Source: a virus. From it: a DNA stretch of 42,214 nt. The translations under genes and the position numbers were made by a program. Shown in pieces: positions 1 through 6,379 of the stretch. The DNA is taken from positions 1 to 42,214 of the IMG/VR virus record IMGVR_UViG_3300046534_000997; one strand, written 5' to 3'. The notes under the pieces were generated by a model. That model was not told the origin of the DNA. It searched no databases and was given only the letters and a program-made list of their open reading frames with translations. Within the stretch, counting starts at the first letter, position 1. Each line of letters opens with the position of its first letter.

Positions 1-127
1 GTGAACGACAAATAGTGGCCTCTGTAGCGCGCGTAGTCGCTTTTCTGCTCTTGTCTGATGCTTGTAGGCATTGTCCGGTTCTCTCTATGTTAATGGTAGA
101 CAGCCACGGCGTTCACAGCCAATTAGG
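1..127. repeat. Terminal direct repeat, left copy (circular closure)
   Basis: These 127 bases are identical to 42088-42214. The contig therefore closes into a circle of about 42,087 bp. A length of exactly 127 equals a k-mer size commonly used in short-read assembly, so this is most simply an assembly overlap and not a packaged terminal repeat. Positions 1-71 are a second copy of the 5' end of the leftward gene at 41946-42158 and should not be counted as a separate gene. Confidence 0.9.
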
Positions 128-139
128 AACGCCGTGGCT
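102..139. other. Perfect 13-bp stem-loop between replication genes
   Basis: AGCCACGGCGTTC at 102-114 and its exact reverse complement at 127-139 enclose a 12-nt loop. The stem abuts the dispersed palindrome at 140-153. It lies in the leader between the putative ssDNA-binding gene (stop at 173) and the 70-aa gene starting at 71 (=42158). There is no T-run on either side, so it is not a standard intrinsic terminator. It may be an mRNA stability or processing element, a partial terminator, or a protein-binding site. Confidence 0.6.
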
Positions 140-153
140 CCCCGCTAGTGGGG
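140..153. repeat. Dispersed palindrome copy, intergenic
   Basis: Core CCCCGCTAGTGGGG, one base from the consensus CCCCAC(T/C)AGTGGGG. Other copies, by start: intergenic 1115, 2761, 6937, 7874, 9661, 10444, 10679, 10924, 11350, 11769, 13248, 13740, 14908, 15255, 26154, 27721, 30465, 41514; in genes 1702, 3861, 4521, 5095, 6019, 8336, 16476, 17105, 18355, 21135, 21941, 22319, 24181, 29698, 31131, 32138, 33257, 34996, 37364, 38367, 38681, 39297, 40341. Half sites occur near 7351 and 14742/14756. Confidence 0.85.
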
Positions 154-172
154 ACTCTGCCCCACCAACGGC

Positions 173-943
173 TTACTTAGTGGCAGGAGGGTTAGCGACC
201 CGCGCACGGCGACGGCCAACAGGCTTTGCAACAACAACAGGCTCGGGCTCGGGCTCGGGCTCTGGTGAGGCTTCTTCCTCTCCCTCTTCACCAAGCATGG
301 TATCAAGGTCAAGGTCGCCCGCAGCGTAAGCGGTGATCTGCTCAGTAGTCGCCCACGCCTGCACTACGAAGAGCGGCTTAGAGTTCTTGAACCCTTGCGC
401 CTCGAACTCTTCTGTGTCCAAGCACACGAGCGGCCAGCAAGGCTCGTCCTGAGAAGCGCGCTCCGAGAACTTCTCCATCAGGTCGGACATTTCACCGACA
501 CCGCTGACCGAGTTGATCTTGAAGTAGCCCTGCTCTTCTGTGTCAAAGGACTTCATAACGAGGCCCTTAGCCTGATACCAGCCGTCACCCTTCGCTGAGT
601 TGAACGGCCCAAGCTCTTCTGGGTCAGGTGCCGCTACCGGAACCCCGGTGTAGATGTTGGACATACGGTTTGCCGCAGGTCGTCCACCCTTCCAACACAC
701 CCAGCCCTCTTCAAACGAGGCCACATCAACCAGCCAAATCTCGTCGTTCTGGATGACCCGCCTGTCTTTTCCGATAGAGAAGATACCCTTCTTGCCGGAG
801 AAGTTCATAAACTCCGACCCGTTAGGGGCACCGCCGCCGCGAGGATTGTTGTCTGCTGCTGACTTGGCTTTCTGGGCCAAGGACTTCATGTCAGTGACAT
901 CGACCTTTCCGCCGAACACTGTTGCTGGTACGTTAGCTGTCAT
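173..943 (-). CDS. Putative ssDNA-binding / replication accessory protein
   Basis: 256 aa, beginning MTANVPATVF with a GGAAA ribosome site just upstream. I do not recognise a definite family. The body (about residues 45-205) is a mixed globular region with a WLVDVASFEEGWVCWKGG stretch. The C-terminus is a very acidic EEGEEEASPEPEPEPEP run ending in a short basic tail (VGRRRARVA). An acidic tail on a globular domain, in an operon with a Cas4-like nuclease, helicase, DNA polymerase and primase-helicase, fits a phage single-stranded DNA-binding protein. That assignment comes from context and tail composition and not from a recognised OB-fold signature. The EPEPEPEP repeat is encoded by a GGCTCG hexamer repeat, so its length may vary between strains. 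Confidence 0.5.
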   Translation of the reverse strand: MTANVPATVFGGKVDVTDMKSLAQKAKSAADNNPRGGGAPNGSEFMNFSGKKGIFSIGKDRRVIQNDEIWLVDVASFEEGWVCWKGGRPAANRMSNIYTGVPVAAPDPEELGPFNSAKGDGWYQAKGLVMKSFDTEEQGYFKINSVSGVGEMSDLMEKFSERASQDEPCWPLVCLDTEEFEAQGFKNSKPLFVVQAWATTEQITAYAAGDLDLDTMLGEEGEEEASPEPEPEPEPVVVAKPVGRRRARVANPPATK

Positions 944-958
944 TTTTCAGTTTCCATT

Positions 959-1132
959 TTACTTACGTTTGAAAAAGTCCGCCTTTCGGCGGTCGAAGCG
1001 CAGGCTCTTCATCTTACCGGCAGCGCGCCTGCTGCGCTGATTTCCGAGGTAGTAAGCGTCTGACTTATGGGTGAGACGCTGGCAATGGGCCAAGACTGCG
1101 GCCCACGCCGTAGTCCCCTTTAGTGGGGACAT
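959..1132 (-). CDS. Small basic protein, 57 aa, translationally coupled
   Basis: A short frame starting MSPLKGTTAWAAVLAH and ending RKADFFKRK. Its ATG overlaps the TGA of the preceding gene (TGATG at 1130-1134), the same coupling used by several neighbours, and it stops 15 nt before the next gene. The first seven codons are the dispersed palindrome itself (ATGTCCCCACTAAAGGGGAC), so the repeat supplies the start region. The product is strongly basic towards the C-terminus (RRAAGKMKSLRFDRRK), which suggests nucleic-acid or ribosome contact. No family is recognised. Without it, this operon would contain an unexplained gap of about 190 nt. Confidence 0.55.
   Translation of the reverse strand: MSPLKGTTAWAAVLAHCQRLTHKSDAYYLGNQRSRRAAGKMKSLRFDRRKADFFKRK
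1115..1128. repeat. Dispersed palindrome copy at a start codon
   Basis: CCCCTTTAGTGGGG, read on the minus strand as CCCCACTAAAGGGG directly after the ATG of the 57-aa gene. This is one of the few copies at the very N-terminus of a reading frame. Confidence 0.75.
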
Positions 1133-1470
1133 CAGATGTCGGTTACTTCCGCGATGGTGAAGCGTGACGAAGGTGCACCTGTTTTGGTGTACTCTTCGGC
1201 GTCGATCCCGTAGTCCTCCGCCATCTTCTTGTGGTCCACAGTATTACGACCAGCGGCCACGGTCACTTTGAAAGAGAACCCATCATGGATGATGGTTCCT
1301 AGGCCATCAAGCATAGGGCGCAAGTCGGCGTCAATCGCCTTGATCTGCTCTTCGATGTCTTTCTTTGCCATGTGCAGAGCGGCGCGCTCAGACATCAAAG
1401 GCTTGAAGTTATCCAAAGAGCTTTTTGCTTGCGGTGGCGTAACTGCTCGCTTGAGTGCTTTCGTTGACAT
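1132..1470 (-). CDS. Unknown replication-operon protein, 112 aa
   Basis: Begins MSTKALKRAVTPPQAK. The in-frame ATG six codons upstream is less likely because AGAGGAAAAACAA sits at the right distance for this start. Residues about 25-50 (SERAALHMAKKDIEEQIKAI) look like a helical, coiled-coil-prone segment, followed by a compact region (GFSFKVTVAAGRNTVDHKK). No enzyme motif is seen. The gene overlaps the 3' end of the Cas4-like nuclease by about 60 nt, an unusually long overlap, and its own stop is fused to the next start (TGATG). Position suggests a nuclease partner or a recombination accessory protein; this is inference only. Confidence 0.75.
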   Translation of the reverse strand: MSTKALKRAVTPPQAKSSLDNFKPLMSERAALHMAKKDIEEQIKAIDADLRPMLDGLGTIIHDGFSFKVTVAAGRNTVDHKKMAEDYGIDAEEYTKTGAPSSRFTIAEVTDI

Positions 1471-2269
1471 TTGTTTTTCCTCTTTCATTTTGCTCTTTCA
1501 TAACTAACGCACTGCATTGAGCGGTGTGGTTGCAGTACGTACAGCCCCTAACGTGGAGCCCTTCCGCCGGAAGATCGGCGGGGCTATCTGCTGCCATAAT
1601 CCATTCGGCACGAGCTTGGAGCCTGCCAGCCTCACTCTCGTCCCAGTCAATGGAAAAGGGGTAACGCTTCTTGTAGTCAGAAGCGTTTATGTAGATCAAA
1701 TCCCCACCAGCGGGGACTACGTTCAGGGTCTCAGCCACAAGATCTAGGTTCTGCATGACCTGTGTAACATGATCTTTCTTAGGTAGGTTGCGGATATTGG
1801 TACGAGGATCAATGGACTTGATCTCAAGAATCCTCATTGTAGAGGTAAGATTACCGGGGACCCCAAAAAGAAAAACACCGTCAGGTGTACCGCTCTGTTC
1901 GCCTGCAATAAAGGATCGCTGGTTCTCACCTGTGCAGATTAACGCAACGTCAAACCCTTGCGCTACTATCCCGTCGTGGATCATCTTAGCGGCCCACGCC
2001 TCCATAGTGTGCCCACGCTCAAAGAAGCCCCACTGGTCGCGGCTATGGTTCTTAGTCCCTACCTCTGGGTCGTAGCCACCAATGGTCATCGCCAGCTTAT
2101 TGAAAGCTATCTCACGGGCACACTTACCTATCTCAGAGGCGGTGACGTACTCGCGTCTGTCGAGCATCTGCTCAGTGCCATATATAGGCCACTCTTGCGC
2201 GTCCTTGGCGTCGTACCCTGCGTCCATGAGGCCGATAAGGTCGATAGGGCTGTCTGGCTTCTTAGTCAT
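1409..2269 (-). CDS. Cas4/RecB-like PD-(D/E)XK exonuclease with Fe-S cysteines
   Basis: 286 aa. A nuclease core is visible: D130 in GTPDGVF, E149 and K151 in ILEIKS, then a downstream H/Q helix (KKDHVTQVMQNLDL). Four cysteines are arranged as in Cas4, AddB and Dna2: C50 in SEIGKCAREIAF and C243, C246, C252 in GCTYCNHTAQC. In that family they bind a [4Fe-4S] cluster. The likely role is resection of DNA ends for recombination or replication, or host DNA breakdown. The start at 2269 is preferred over the ATG at 2275 because GGGAG is too close to the latter. One dispersed palindrome lies within the gene (1702-1715, coding V-P-A-G-G-D). The gene overlaps the preceding stop by 8 nt. Confidence 0.85.
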   Translation of the reverse strand: MTKKPDSPIDLIGLMDAGYDAKDAQEWPIYGTEQMLDRREYVTASEIGKCAREIAFNKLAMTIGGYDPEVGTKNHSRDQWGFFERGHTMEAWAAKMIHDGIVAQGFDVALICTGENQRSFIAGEQSGTPDGVFLFGVPGNLTSTMRILEIKSIDPRTNIRNLPKKDHVTQVMQNLDLVAETLNVVPAGGDLIYINASDYKKRYPFSIDWDESEAGRLQARAEWIMAADSPADLPAEGLHVRGCTYCNHTAQCSALVMKEQNERGKTNVNESTQASSYATASKKLFG

Positions 2270-2444
2270 GTCCATCTCCCTTGCCGTTGGTGAAAATCTC
2301 AGTCCAGCCGCCTGTGTATGGCTTAGGCGTTGTAAGCGGGTCCGTTGTCCAGTCGCTAGAAGGTCTGTCGTTGCTTCCCACCAACACCATGAGCGGTGTG
2401 TCGATAGGGGTGATGACTACAATCCCGTCTTTTTCTTGTGTCAT
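2262..2444 (-). CDS. Small unknown protein, 60 aa
   Basis: Starts MTQEKDGIVVITPIDTP with AAGGA nine bases upstream. The predicted product has a short beta-like N-terminal half (GIVVITPIDTPLMVLVG) and a polar C-terminal half, with no recognised motif. It lies between an acidic small protein and the Cas4-like nuclease in the replication operon, and its end overlaps the nuclease start. The good ribosome site and tight packing argue that it is real. Confidence 0.65.
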   Translation of the reverse strand: MTQEKDGIVVITPIDTPLMVLVGSNDRPSSDWTTDPLTTPKPYTGGWTEIFTNGKGDGHD

Positions 2445-2454
2445 GTCCGGTTCC

Positions 2455-2736
2455 TTAGTATGATACAGAGATCTTCATCAAGGGCTCAGCTTCAAGACGA
2501 TCCAGCATAGTTGAATACATCTCATGGTTGGTGAAGTCATTTTGACTAATAATTTTACGCCACGCAGAGAAGTCAGACGGGCGAACAATATAATCTTCTG
2601 GGCTCTCCGACATATACCGCACAGGTAGCTCCCGGCCCAACATCTTGAAAATGTCCTTTGCTCCACCGTTTATAGAGCAGTCCCAGTCGTCTAGCTCTTC
2701 TCCATCTTTACCGATCAGTGACAGATTAACTCCCAT
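2455..2736 (-). CDS. First gene of replication operon, unknown, 93 aa
   Basis: The start chosen is the ATG of MGVNLSLIGKDGEE, preceded by AAGAGGT. An upstream in-frame ATG at 2784 would read through the dispersed palindrome (2761-2774) and has no ribosome site, so I reject it. The product is acidic with a KDGEELDDWDCSINGG stretch. No family is recognised. As the first gene after the promoter at 2819-2847 it should be transcribed strongly and early. Its leader of about 75 nt contains the palindrome. Confidence 0.75.
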   Translation of the reverse strand: MGVNLSLIGKDGEELDDWDCSINGGAKDIFKMLGRELPVRYMSESPEDYIVRPSDFSAWRKIISQNDFTNHEMYSTMLDRLEAEPLMKISVSY

Positions 2737-2760
2737 AATGCTACCTCTTAAAAGTGGTGT

Positions 2761-2774
2761 CCCCACTGGTGGGG
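2761..2774. repeat. Dispersed palindrome copy in operon leader
   Basis: CCCCACTGGTGGGG, between the leftward promoter (2819-2847) and the ribosome site of the first replication-operon gene. Confidence 0.8.
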
Positions 2775-2818
2775 GTAGGGACACCTAGTTCGCTCTCTAA
2801 GTCGTAGTGACTTGACCC

Positions 2819-2847
2819 ACCATAGCACATGACAAAAGGTTTGTCAA
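2819..2847 (-). promoter_or_regulatory. Sigma70-like leftward promoter of replication operon
   Basis: On the minus strand TTGACA, a 17-nt spacer, then TATGGT. The -35 box and the CATGTGCTAT block before and across the -10 are shared with the early promoter at 11252-11280. The similarity continues upstream through CATGATAAA. Two copies with the same architecture suggest coordinated early transcription by host polymerase. Confidence 0.8.
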
Positions 2848-2870
2848 GGCCTATTTATCATGTATCTAGC

Positions 2871-3143
2871 TCAACCGCCTACACGGTCCCCTAGAATATA
2901 CTCGTCGGCTTCTAGTAGCTCAGAGGCAATCTTAGCTATATTCACCGCCTCCTCATAGAGGTTCCTTGGAGTGAGCGGTACGCCGCGAGCGACCAAAGTG
3001 TTAACAAGAAACGTGGTCGTCATAGACGATAGCGCGCAGTCCATGTTGTGCCCACCCGCCCGCACTTCTTCAACAAACGCACTGAAATGTTTGTGTACGT
3101 TTTCTGATGGTAAGTGGGTGTGTTCATCCGTTGATTTTGGCAT
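2871..3143 (-). CDS. Tandem paralogue A, unknown, 90 aa
   Basis: Starts MPKSTDEHTHLPSENV with AAGGAATGAGCA directly upstream. The C-terminal two thirds match the neighbouring gene at 3204-3464: both carry TT-x(2-3)-LVNTL-x(2)-RG-x-P-x-TPRNL followed by a helix ending near an acidic D/E-Y stretch. The leader and the first bases are also duplicated (30 identical bases at 3141-3170 and 3462-3491), so the pair arose by tandem duplication. The family and function are unknown to me. It is the last gene before the replication promoter. Confidence 0.75.
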   Translation of the reverse strand: MPKSTDEHTHLPSENVHKHFSAFVEEVRAGGHNMDCALSSMTTTFLVNTLVARGVPLTPRNLYEEAVNIAKIASELLEADEYILGDRVGG

Positions 3144-3170
3144 TGCTCATTCCTTTACTAAGTCTGACCC
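3141..3170 (-). repeat. 30-bp direct repeat, copy 1
   Basis: Thirty bases identical to 3462-3491, covering the ribosome site and start of the paralogue. In the other copy the same bases also encode the last residues of the helicase; here that helicase tail is a non-coding relic. Confidence 0.85.
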
Positions 3171-3203
3171 TTACTTTTGAGGGTCCTCCGGCTATCCGAC
3201 TGC

Positions 3204-3464
3204 CTACAGCATACTCAACAATCTGTAATACATCCATGCTCCCGTCGCTTTGGTTGAGTACCGCGCCTCTTGGATTAACTCCGAACGCAGCACATAGTCA
3301 TCTATCATCTCAGCAGAGGTCTTAACCATAGTCATCTTATCTAGGTGTAGGTTCCTCGGCGTGATGGGGGTGCCTCTATCGGTCAGAGTGTTTACGAGAC
3401 AAGGTGCTGTCGTTGACATCAACGCATAGGTAACGCTGTGGTCCCTAACCATTGATTTTGTCAT
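3204..3464 (-). CDS. Tandem paralogue B, unknown, 86 aa
   Basis: Starts MTKSMVRDHSVTYALM. It shares the LVNTL-x(2)-RG-x-P-x-TPRNL core with the gene at 2871-3143 but has a longer, unrelated C-terminus (YSTKATGAWMYYRLLSML). The start overlaps the helicase 3' end by 20 nt and uses the same AAGGAATGAGCA ribosome site. This copy keeps the original context next to the helicase, so copy A is probably the derived one. Function unknown. Confidence 0.75.
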   Translation of the reverse strand: MTKSMVRDHSVTYALMSTTAPCLVNTLTDRGTPITPRNLHLDKMTMVKTSAEMIDDYVLRSELIQEARYSTKATGAWMYYRLLSML

Positions 3465-4752
3465 TGCTCATTCCTTTACTAAGTCTGACCCCATCAAGTG
3501 CCTCGTCAATCGGGGTGTTTGACAAGATAATATCTACCTGCACCTCCTGTTTCTGTCCGTATCGGTAGACCCTTTTGTAGAACTGCTCTACCACCGCTGG
3601 GGAGGGGTAGGTCTCGGCTATGACCACATTCTTAGCGGCCTCTTGAAGGTTCCAGCTTACCCCCATCTTTCTCATTTGTCCAATCAGTACGTCGACCTCT
3701 CCTAAGTTAAAGGCTTGACGTATAGGTGACAACAGGCTATTAGACGTGCTGCCATGCACCTGCACTACCTTCTTGCCTAGCTTCTCAAGCTCGACTTGAT
3801 ACTCAGTCATAACGTCCCTGTGCCAGCAGCCTAATAGAACAGGACCGTCTCTGCTCAAGTCCCCTACGTAGGGGACTATCTCGGGCACCTTGGCTAGCCC
3901 GATGATCTTCCAAATCTTAGCCAGCACCTCGTCGTCACCCTCTGCGGTCAGCTTAGCTACGATCTCAGCAGCGGTTAGACCTGACATAGCTTTACGCACT
4001 TCACGCGTCAACTTGATAGGGATGTGAAGGTTGCGCATACGCAACTTAGGCAGGCCGGGTGCTTCCATGCGGCGGATAGCTCCAAGCTCTGTATAGATAA
4101 TGCGGTTTAGCTCGTCCTCGTACCTGTTACCGCTTATCTTCCACACAGGCTCCATCCATTTACTATACTGTTTCTTTTTCTTAAAGGTGTACCGCTTACA
4201 AAAGTCTTCGTAAGTGCTGATCCCGTATTTATCCCAGACCTCTGGGTGCAGTGTGCCTACCTGCGTCCACATATCGTTAGCATACCCTTCCATAGGTGTG
4301 CCGCTAAGAGGCCAGACAGTATCGAACTTAGATACCAGCCCACCAAACCCGTCTGCATCGTTACCAAACACCGCTTTAGTCCTTCCGGCGTCAGGGTTTC
4401 GGACGTAGTGGCTCTCGTCTAGCGCTAGCGCACCTCCGATGCTGTACTCAAACAGCCGCTCTCTCATGTTGCGGGCGATATCGTATGTCGTAATCATAAT
4501 GTCGCCCCCTAACTTAGTGTCCCCACTAGTGAGGACTTTGACGTCTGCGCCCAAGAACTCCTGAGCCTGCTCTGCCCACCAATCAAGCGCAATGCGCGGT
4601 GCCAGAACAGTCATGTGCTGCATCCCGGTGTTCTTGAACGCCTGCAACGTGGTGTGGGTCTTACCTGTCCCAGCCTTGGAAAAGTTGGGCAGGTCTTGGT
4701 TGTTCGCCATTAGCATGGCGTCTTCTTCTTGCTCTGCTGTCAGCTTAATCAC
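3445..4752 (-). CDS. SNF2/DEAD-type superfamily 2 helicase
   Basis: 435 aa from a GTG start that overlaps the previous TGA (GTGA). Motif I is SKAGTGKT (about residues 25-32), Ia is TVLAPRIALDWWAEQ, motif II is DESH (112-115), motif III is LSGTPMEG, and motif VI near residue 400 is QFYKRVYRYGQK, the SNF2-like YR-x-GQ form. These show an ATP-dependent DNA translocase or helicase of the kind many phages place in replication/recombination operons. The lysine-rich insertion FKKKKQYSKW may contact DNA. Two palindromes fall inside the gene: 3861-3874 (V-P-Y-V-G-D) and 4521-4534 (L-T-S-G-D, with the usual proline replaced). The C-terminal codons were copied in the paralogue duplication. Confidence 0.93.
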   Translation of the reverse strand: MIKLTAEQEEDAMLMANNQDLPNFSKAGTGKTHTTLQAFKNTGMQHMTVLAPRIALDWWAEQAQEFLGADVKVLTSGDTKLGGDIMITTYDIARNMRERLFEYSIGGALALDESHYVRNPDAGRTKAVFGNDADGFGGLVSKFDTVWPLSGTPMEGYANDMWTQVGTLHPEVWDKYGISTYEDFCKRYTFKKKKQYSKWMEPVWKISGNRYEDELNRIIYTELGAIRRMEAPGLPKLRMRNLHIPIKLTREVRKAMSGLTAAEIVAKLTAEGDDEVLAKIWKIIGLAKVPEIVPYVGDLSRDGPVLLGCWHRDVMTEYQVELEKLGKKVVQVHGSTSNSLLSPIRQAFNLGEVDVLIGQMRKMGVSWNLQEAAKNVVIAETYPSPAVVEQFYKRVYRYGQKQEVQVDIILSNTPIDEALDGVRLSKGMSNDKING

Positions 4753-5084
4753 CCCGGCTTCTCCCTGTTTCCCATAAAGCGCCCGGTCTTGGCCCCTCTT
4801 CTAGACACAAACTTGATCGCTCGTCCTAGATCGATGTCGTTTGCTACCTTGATGGCGTCAGGGACGGCGTTTGGGGACACCTTAAACACCTCAGCTATGT
4901 CTCGCAGCATCCAACCACACTCCCTGAAGTGCCGCCACACCCGCCCACGCTCGGCGGACTTTTCTCTAGAGCCAGTGTATCCAAAAAGATCTGACACCTC
5001 ATACCTACACTCTGGAGACATAGACTTTATGAGGACCTCACCTCGGGCAAGTAGCTCCTCTCTAGTTGGTTTTTTGTCTCTCAT
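4749..5084 (-). CDS. HTH-containing small protein, 111 aa
   Basis: Starts MRDKKPTREELLARGE and overlaps its neighbours by 4 nt on each side (ATGA upstream, GTGA downstream). Residues about 60-85 (GWMLRDIAEVFKVSPNAVPDAI) read as a helix-turn-helix of the resolvase/sigma-like kind. The C-terminus is basic (KFVSRRGAKTGRFMGNREK). It could be a small transcription regulator or a DNA-binding partner of the helicase; the tight coupling favours the second. Confidence 0.7.
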   Translation of the reverse strand: MRDKKPTREELLARGEVLIKSMSPECRYEVSDLFGYTGSREKSAERGRVWRHFRECGWMLRDIAEVFKVSPNAVPDAIKVANDIDLGRAIKFVSRRGAKTGRFMGNREKPG

Positions 5085-5308
5085 TCGGTTAACTCCCCAC
5101 CAGTGCGGACTAGTCGTAAGTCCTTAGTGTAAATTGTGTGTACGGTGCCTCTACGGTCAGCAACGTACTCGAACAGAGCTCCAAACGGTCCAAGGTGACG
5201 AACAACCATCTGTTTATAGTAAACCCCGCTAGCGGTGTGCGTCCAAAAGGTGTCCTTGATCCGAAGCTCGGTGCCCTCGGGCAGACTGTTTAACCGTTTT
5301 CTCCTCAT
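5081..5308 (-). CDS. Small basic beta-rich protein, 75 aa
   Basis: Starts MRRKRLNSLPEGTELR with ATGA overlaps on both sides. The sequence alternates hydrophobic and polar residues (VYYKQMVVRHLGPFGALFEYV, SH3-like in feel) and ends LRLVRTGGELTE. That end is encoded by a diverged palindrome (5095-5108). No family recognised. It is one of a chain of tightly coupled genes from 5.8 to 3.4 kb. Confidence 0.7.
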   Translation of the reverse strand: MRRKRLNSLPEGTELRIKDTFWTHTASGVYYKQMVVRHLGPFGALFEYVADRRGTVHTIYTKDLRLVRTGGELTE

Positions 5309-5769
5309 ACCGGGTCCTCCACGTAGTTACGCTGGGGTTCTGTGCGCCGCCCGTCCTCTAGCCCGTGCTCTACATTGTGAACAAGCACCGCTGCGTTCCA
5401 GAGTATCTGGTCGGTGTGCAGTAGCCCCGACGCCTTGTCTCTCTCTTCGCCCCGTAGATAAGCAAAAGTGTGGCGTAGCAGTGAGCAGAGCACTTGGACC
5501 CGTGGTAGCCCCTTGCTCCAATTCCACACGGCGTATTTCTCAGCTCCGTGTTCGGCTGCTCGGGCGAATGCCTCTGTGATCTCTTGAAACGGCACGAGGT
5601 CGTAAGGAAGTAGCTCCAGCTTCTCTCTCTGGGCTCCTGTTGACGTTTCTGGCATGGAGGCGGGCGCTGGTTCGGAAGCAAAACCCGACTTAGTACTTCG
5701 GTGTGCAGCATTATATGAGTCGTGCGAAGCGATAATCTGCGCATCTGTAGGAGTGCGGTTATTTTCCAT
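5305..5769 (-). CDS. dATP/dGTP diphosphohydrolase-like (MazG-like fold) protein
   Basis: 154 aa, starting MENNRTPTDAQ. From residue 50 it shows the pattern of the phage dATP/dGTP diphosphohydrolase N-terminal family (formerly DUF5664): LELLPYDLVPFQEITEAFARAAEHGAEKYAVWNW, then LLRHTFAYLRGEERDKASGLLHTDQILWNAAVL. The E/D and H residues of the last block (E-E-x-D, HTDQ) are the expected metal site. The predicted reaction is hydrolysis of purine dNTPs to dNMP plus pyrophosphate. The Z-genome enzyme MazZ is a relative, but I find no PurZ, so I infer nucleotide-pool control only. The N-terminal 45 residues are polar and probably disordered. Confidence 0.78.
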   Translation of the reverse strand: MENNRTPTDAQIIASHDSYNAAHRSTKSGFASEPAPASMPETSTGAQREKLELLPYDLVPFQEITEAFARAAEHGAEKYAVWNWSKGLPRVQVLCSLLRHTFAYLRGEERDKASGLLHTDQILWNAAVLVHNVEHGLEDGRRTEPQRNYVEDPV

Positions 5770-6379
5770 GCTTGTTGGTCCTTCTAGCTCTTATCCAAAG
5801 ATGGTAATCAAGGGCATAGTGCTCCTTGCTGTCCATCAGGTGATCGTAGACACGGTGGTTCATCATGCCTTCGACGGTGATCTTGCTGTGGCCGGGGTTT
5901 ACGTTCTCCCTAGGTGCAGCAGGGACGTCCTCTGTGCTGTCCCGAATTAACCGCCCTGTCATGCAGTGCGCGGCTGCGTCTATACGAGCCATGTCCCACA
6001 TACGAAGGTTGACCTTGTCCCCTTTAGTGGGGAGTTCGACAAACTTAAATTGAGGAGTGAACATGCGTTGGCGCTGTTCCCAAGCCTCTTTCATAAGATC
6101 GTCTAGAGATACGTCTACCTTCTCTCGTGACGCTTTGCACAGCAGACTGTATAGACGATCAGCCGGGCTACGGATCACCGCGAACGCCTCAACACCAGCA
6201 AACAAAGAGTGCTTGCTTACCTGAGTTGGGATCAGACTTTCGACCATGCTGACTAAGGTGTGGTGCCCGTAACAGGCCATCGCCTGCGCCCCGTGTACGT
6301 CTGTCGCCGCCTTGACCAGCGATTTGCTAGCGTTACCGGGTATCTCAACGGCGATGTAGTTCTGTTTGAAGTTATACAT
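5759..6379 (-). CDS. Sulfotransferase-like P-loop protein
   Basis: 206 aa. The start is the ATG in TGATG that overlaps the previous stop; a longer frame from 6454 has no ribosome site. Near the N-terminus VEIPGNASKSL resembles the 5'-phosphosulfate-binding loop of sulfotransferases, followed by a G-H-H pair. AFAVIRSPADRLYSL (about 69-83) resembles the 3'-phosphate-binding motif with its conserved R and S. The fold call is therefore a small sulfotransferase-type PAPS-binding protein. The substrate is unknown; phage and host surface sugars or a host protein are possible. A palindrome at 6019-6032 codes L-P-T-K-G-D. The 11-nt overlap with the next gene suggests coupled translation with the dNTP hydrolase. 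Confidence 0.6.
   Translation of the reverse strand: MYNFKQNYIAVEIPGNASKSLVKAATDVHGAQAMACYGHHTLVSMVESLIPTQVSKHSLFAGVEAFAVIRSPADRLYSLLCKASREKVDVSLDDLMKEAWEQRQRMFTPQFKFVELPTKGDKVNLRMWDMARIDAAAHCMTGRLIRDSTEDVPAAPRENVNPGHSKITVEGMMNHRVYDHLMDSKEHYALDYHLWIRARRTNKHGK
6019..6032. repeat. Dispersed palindrome copy inside a gene
   Basis: CCCCTTTAGTGGGG, read in the minus frame as L-P-T-K-G-D within the sulfotransferase-like protein. Confidence 0.75.

Noticed and set aside
173-943. Antisense and alternate-frame open frames across the main genes
   Set aside because: They lie opposite or within well-supported genes, lack ribosome sites and show no protein-like motifs. They are shadows of GC-rich coding text.
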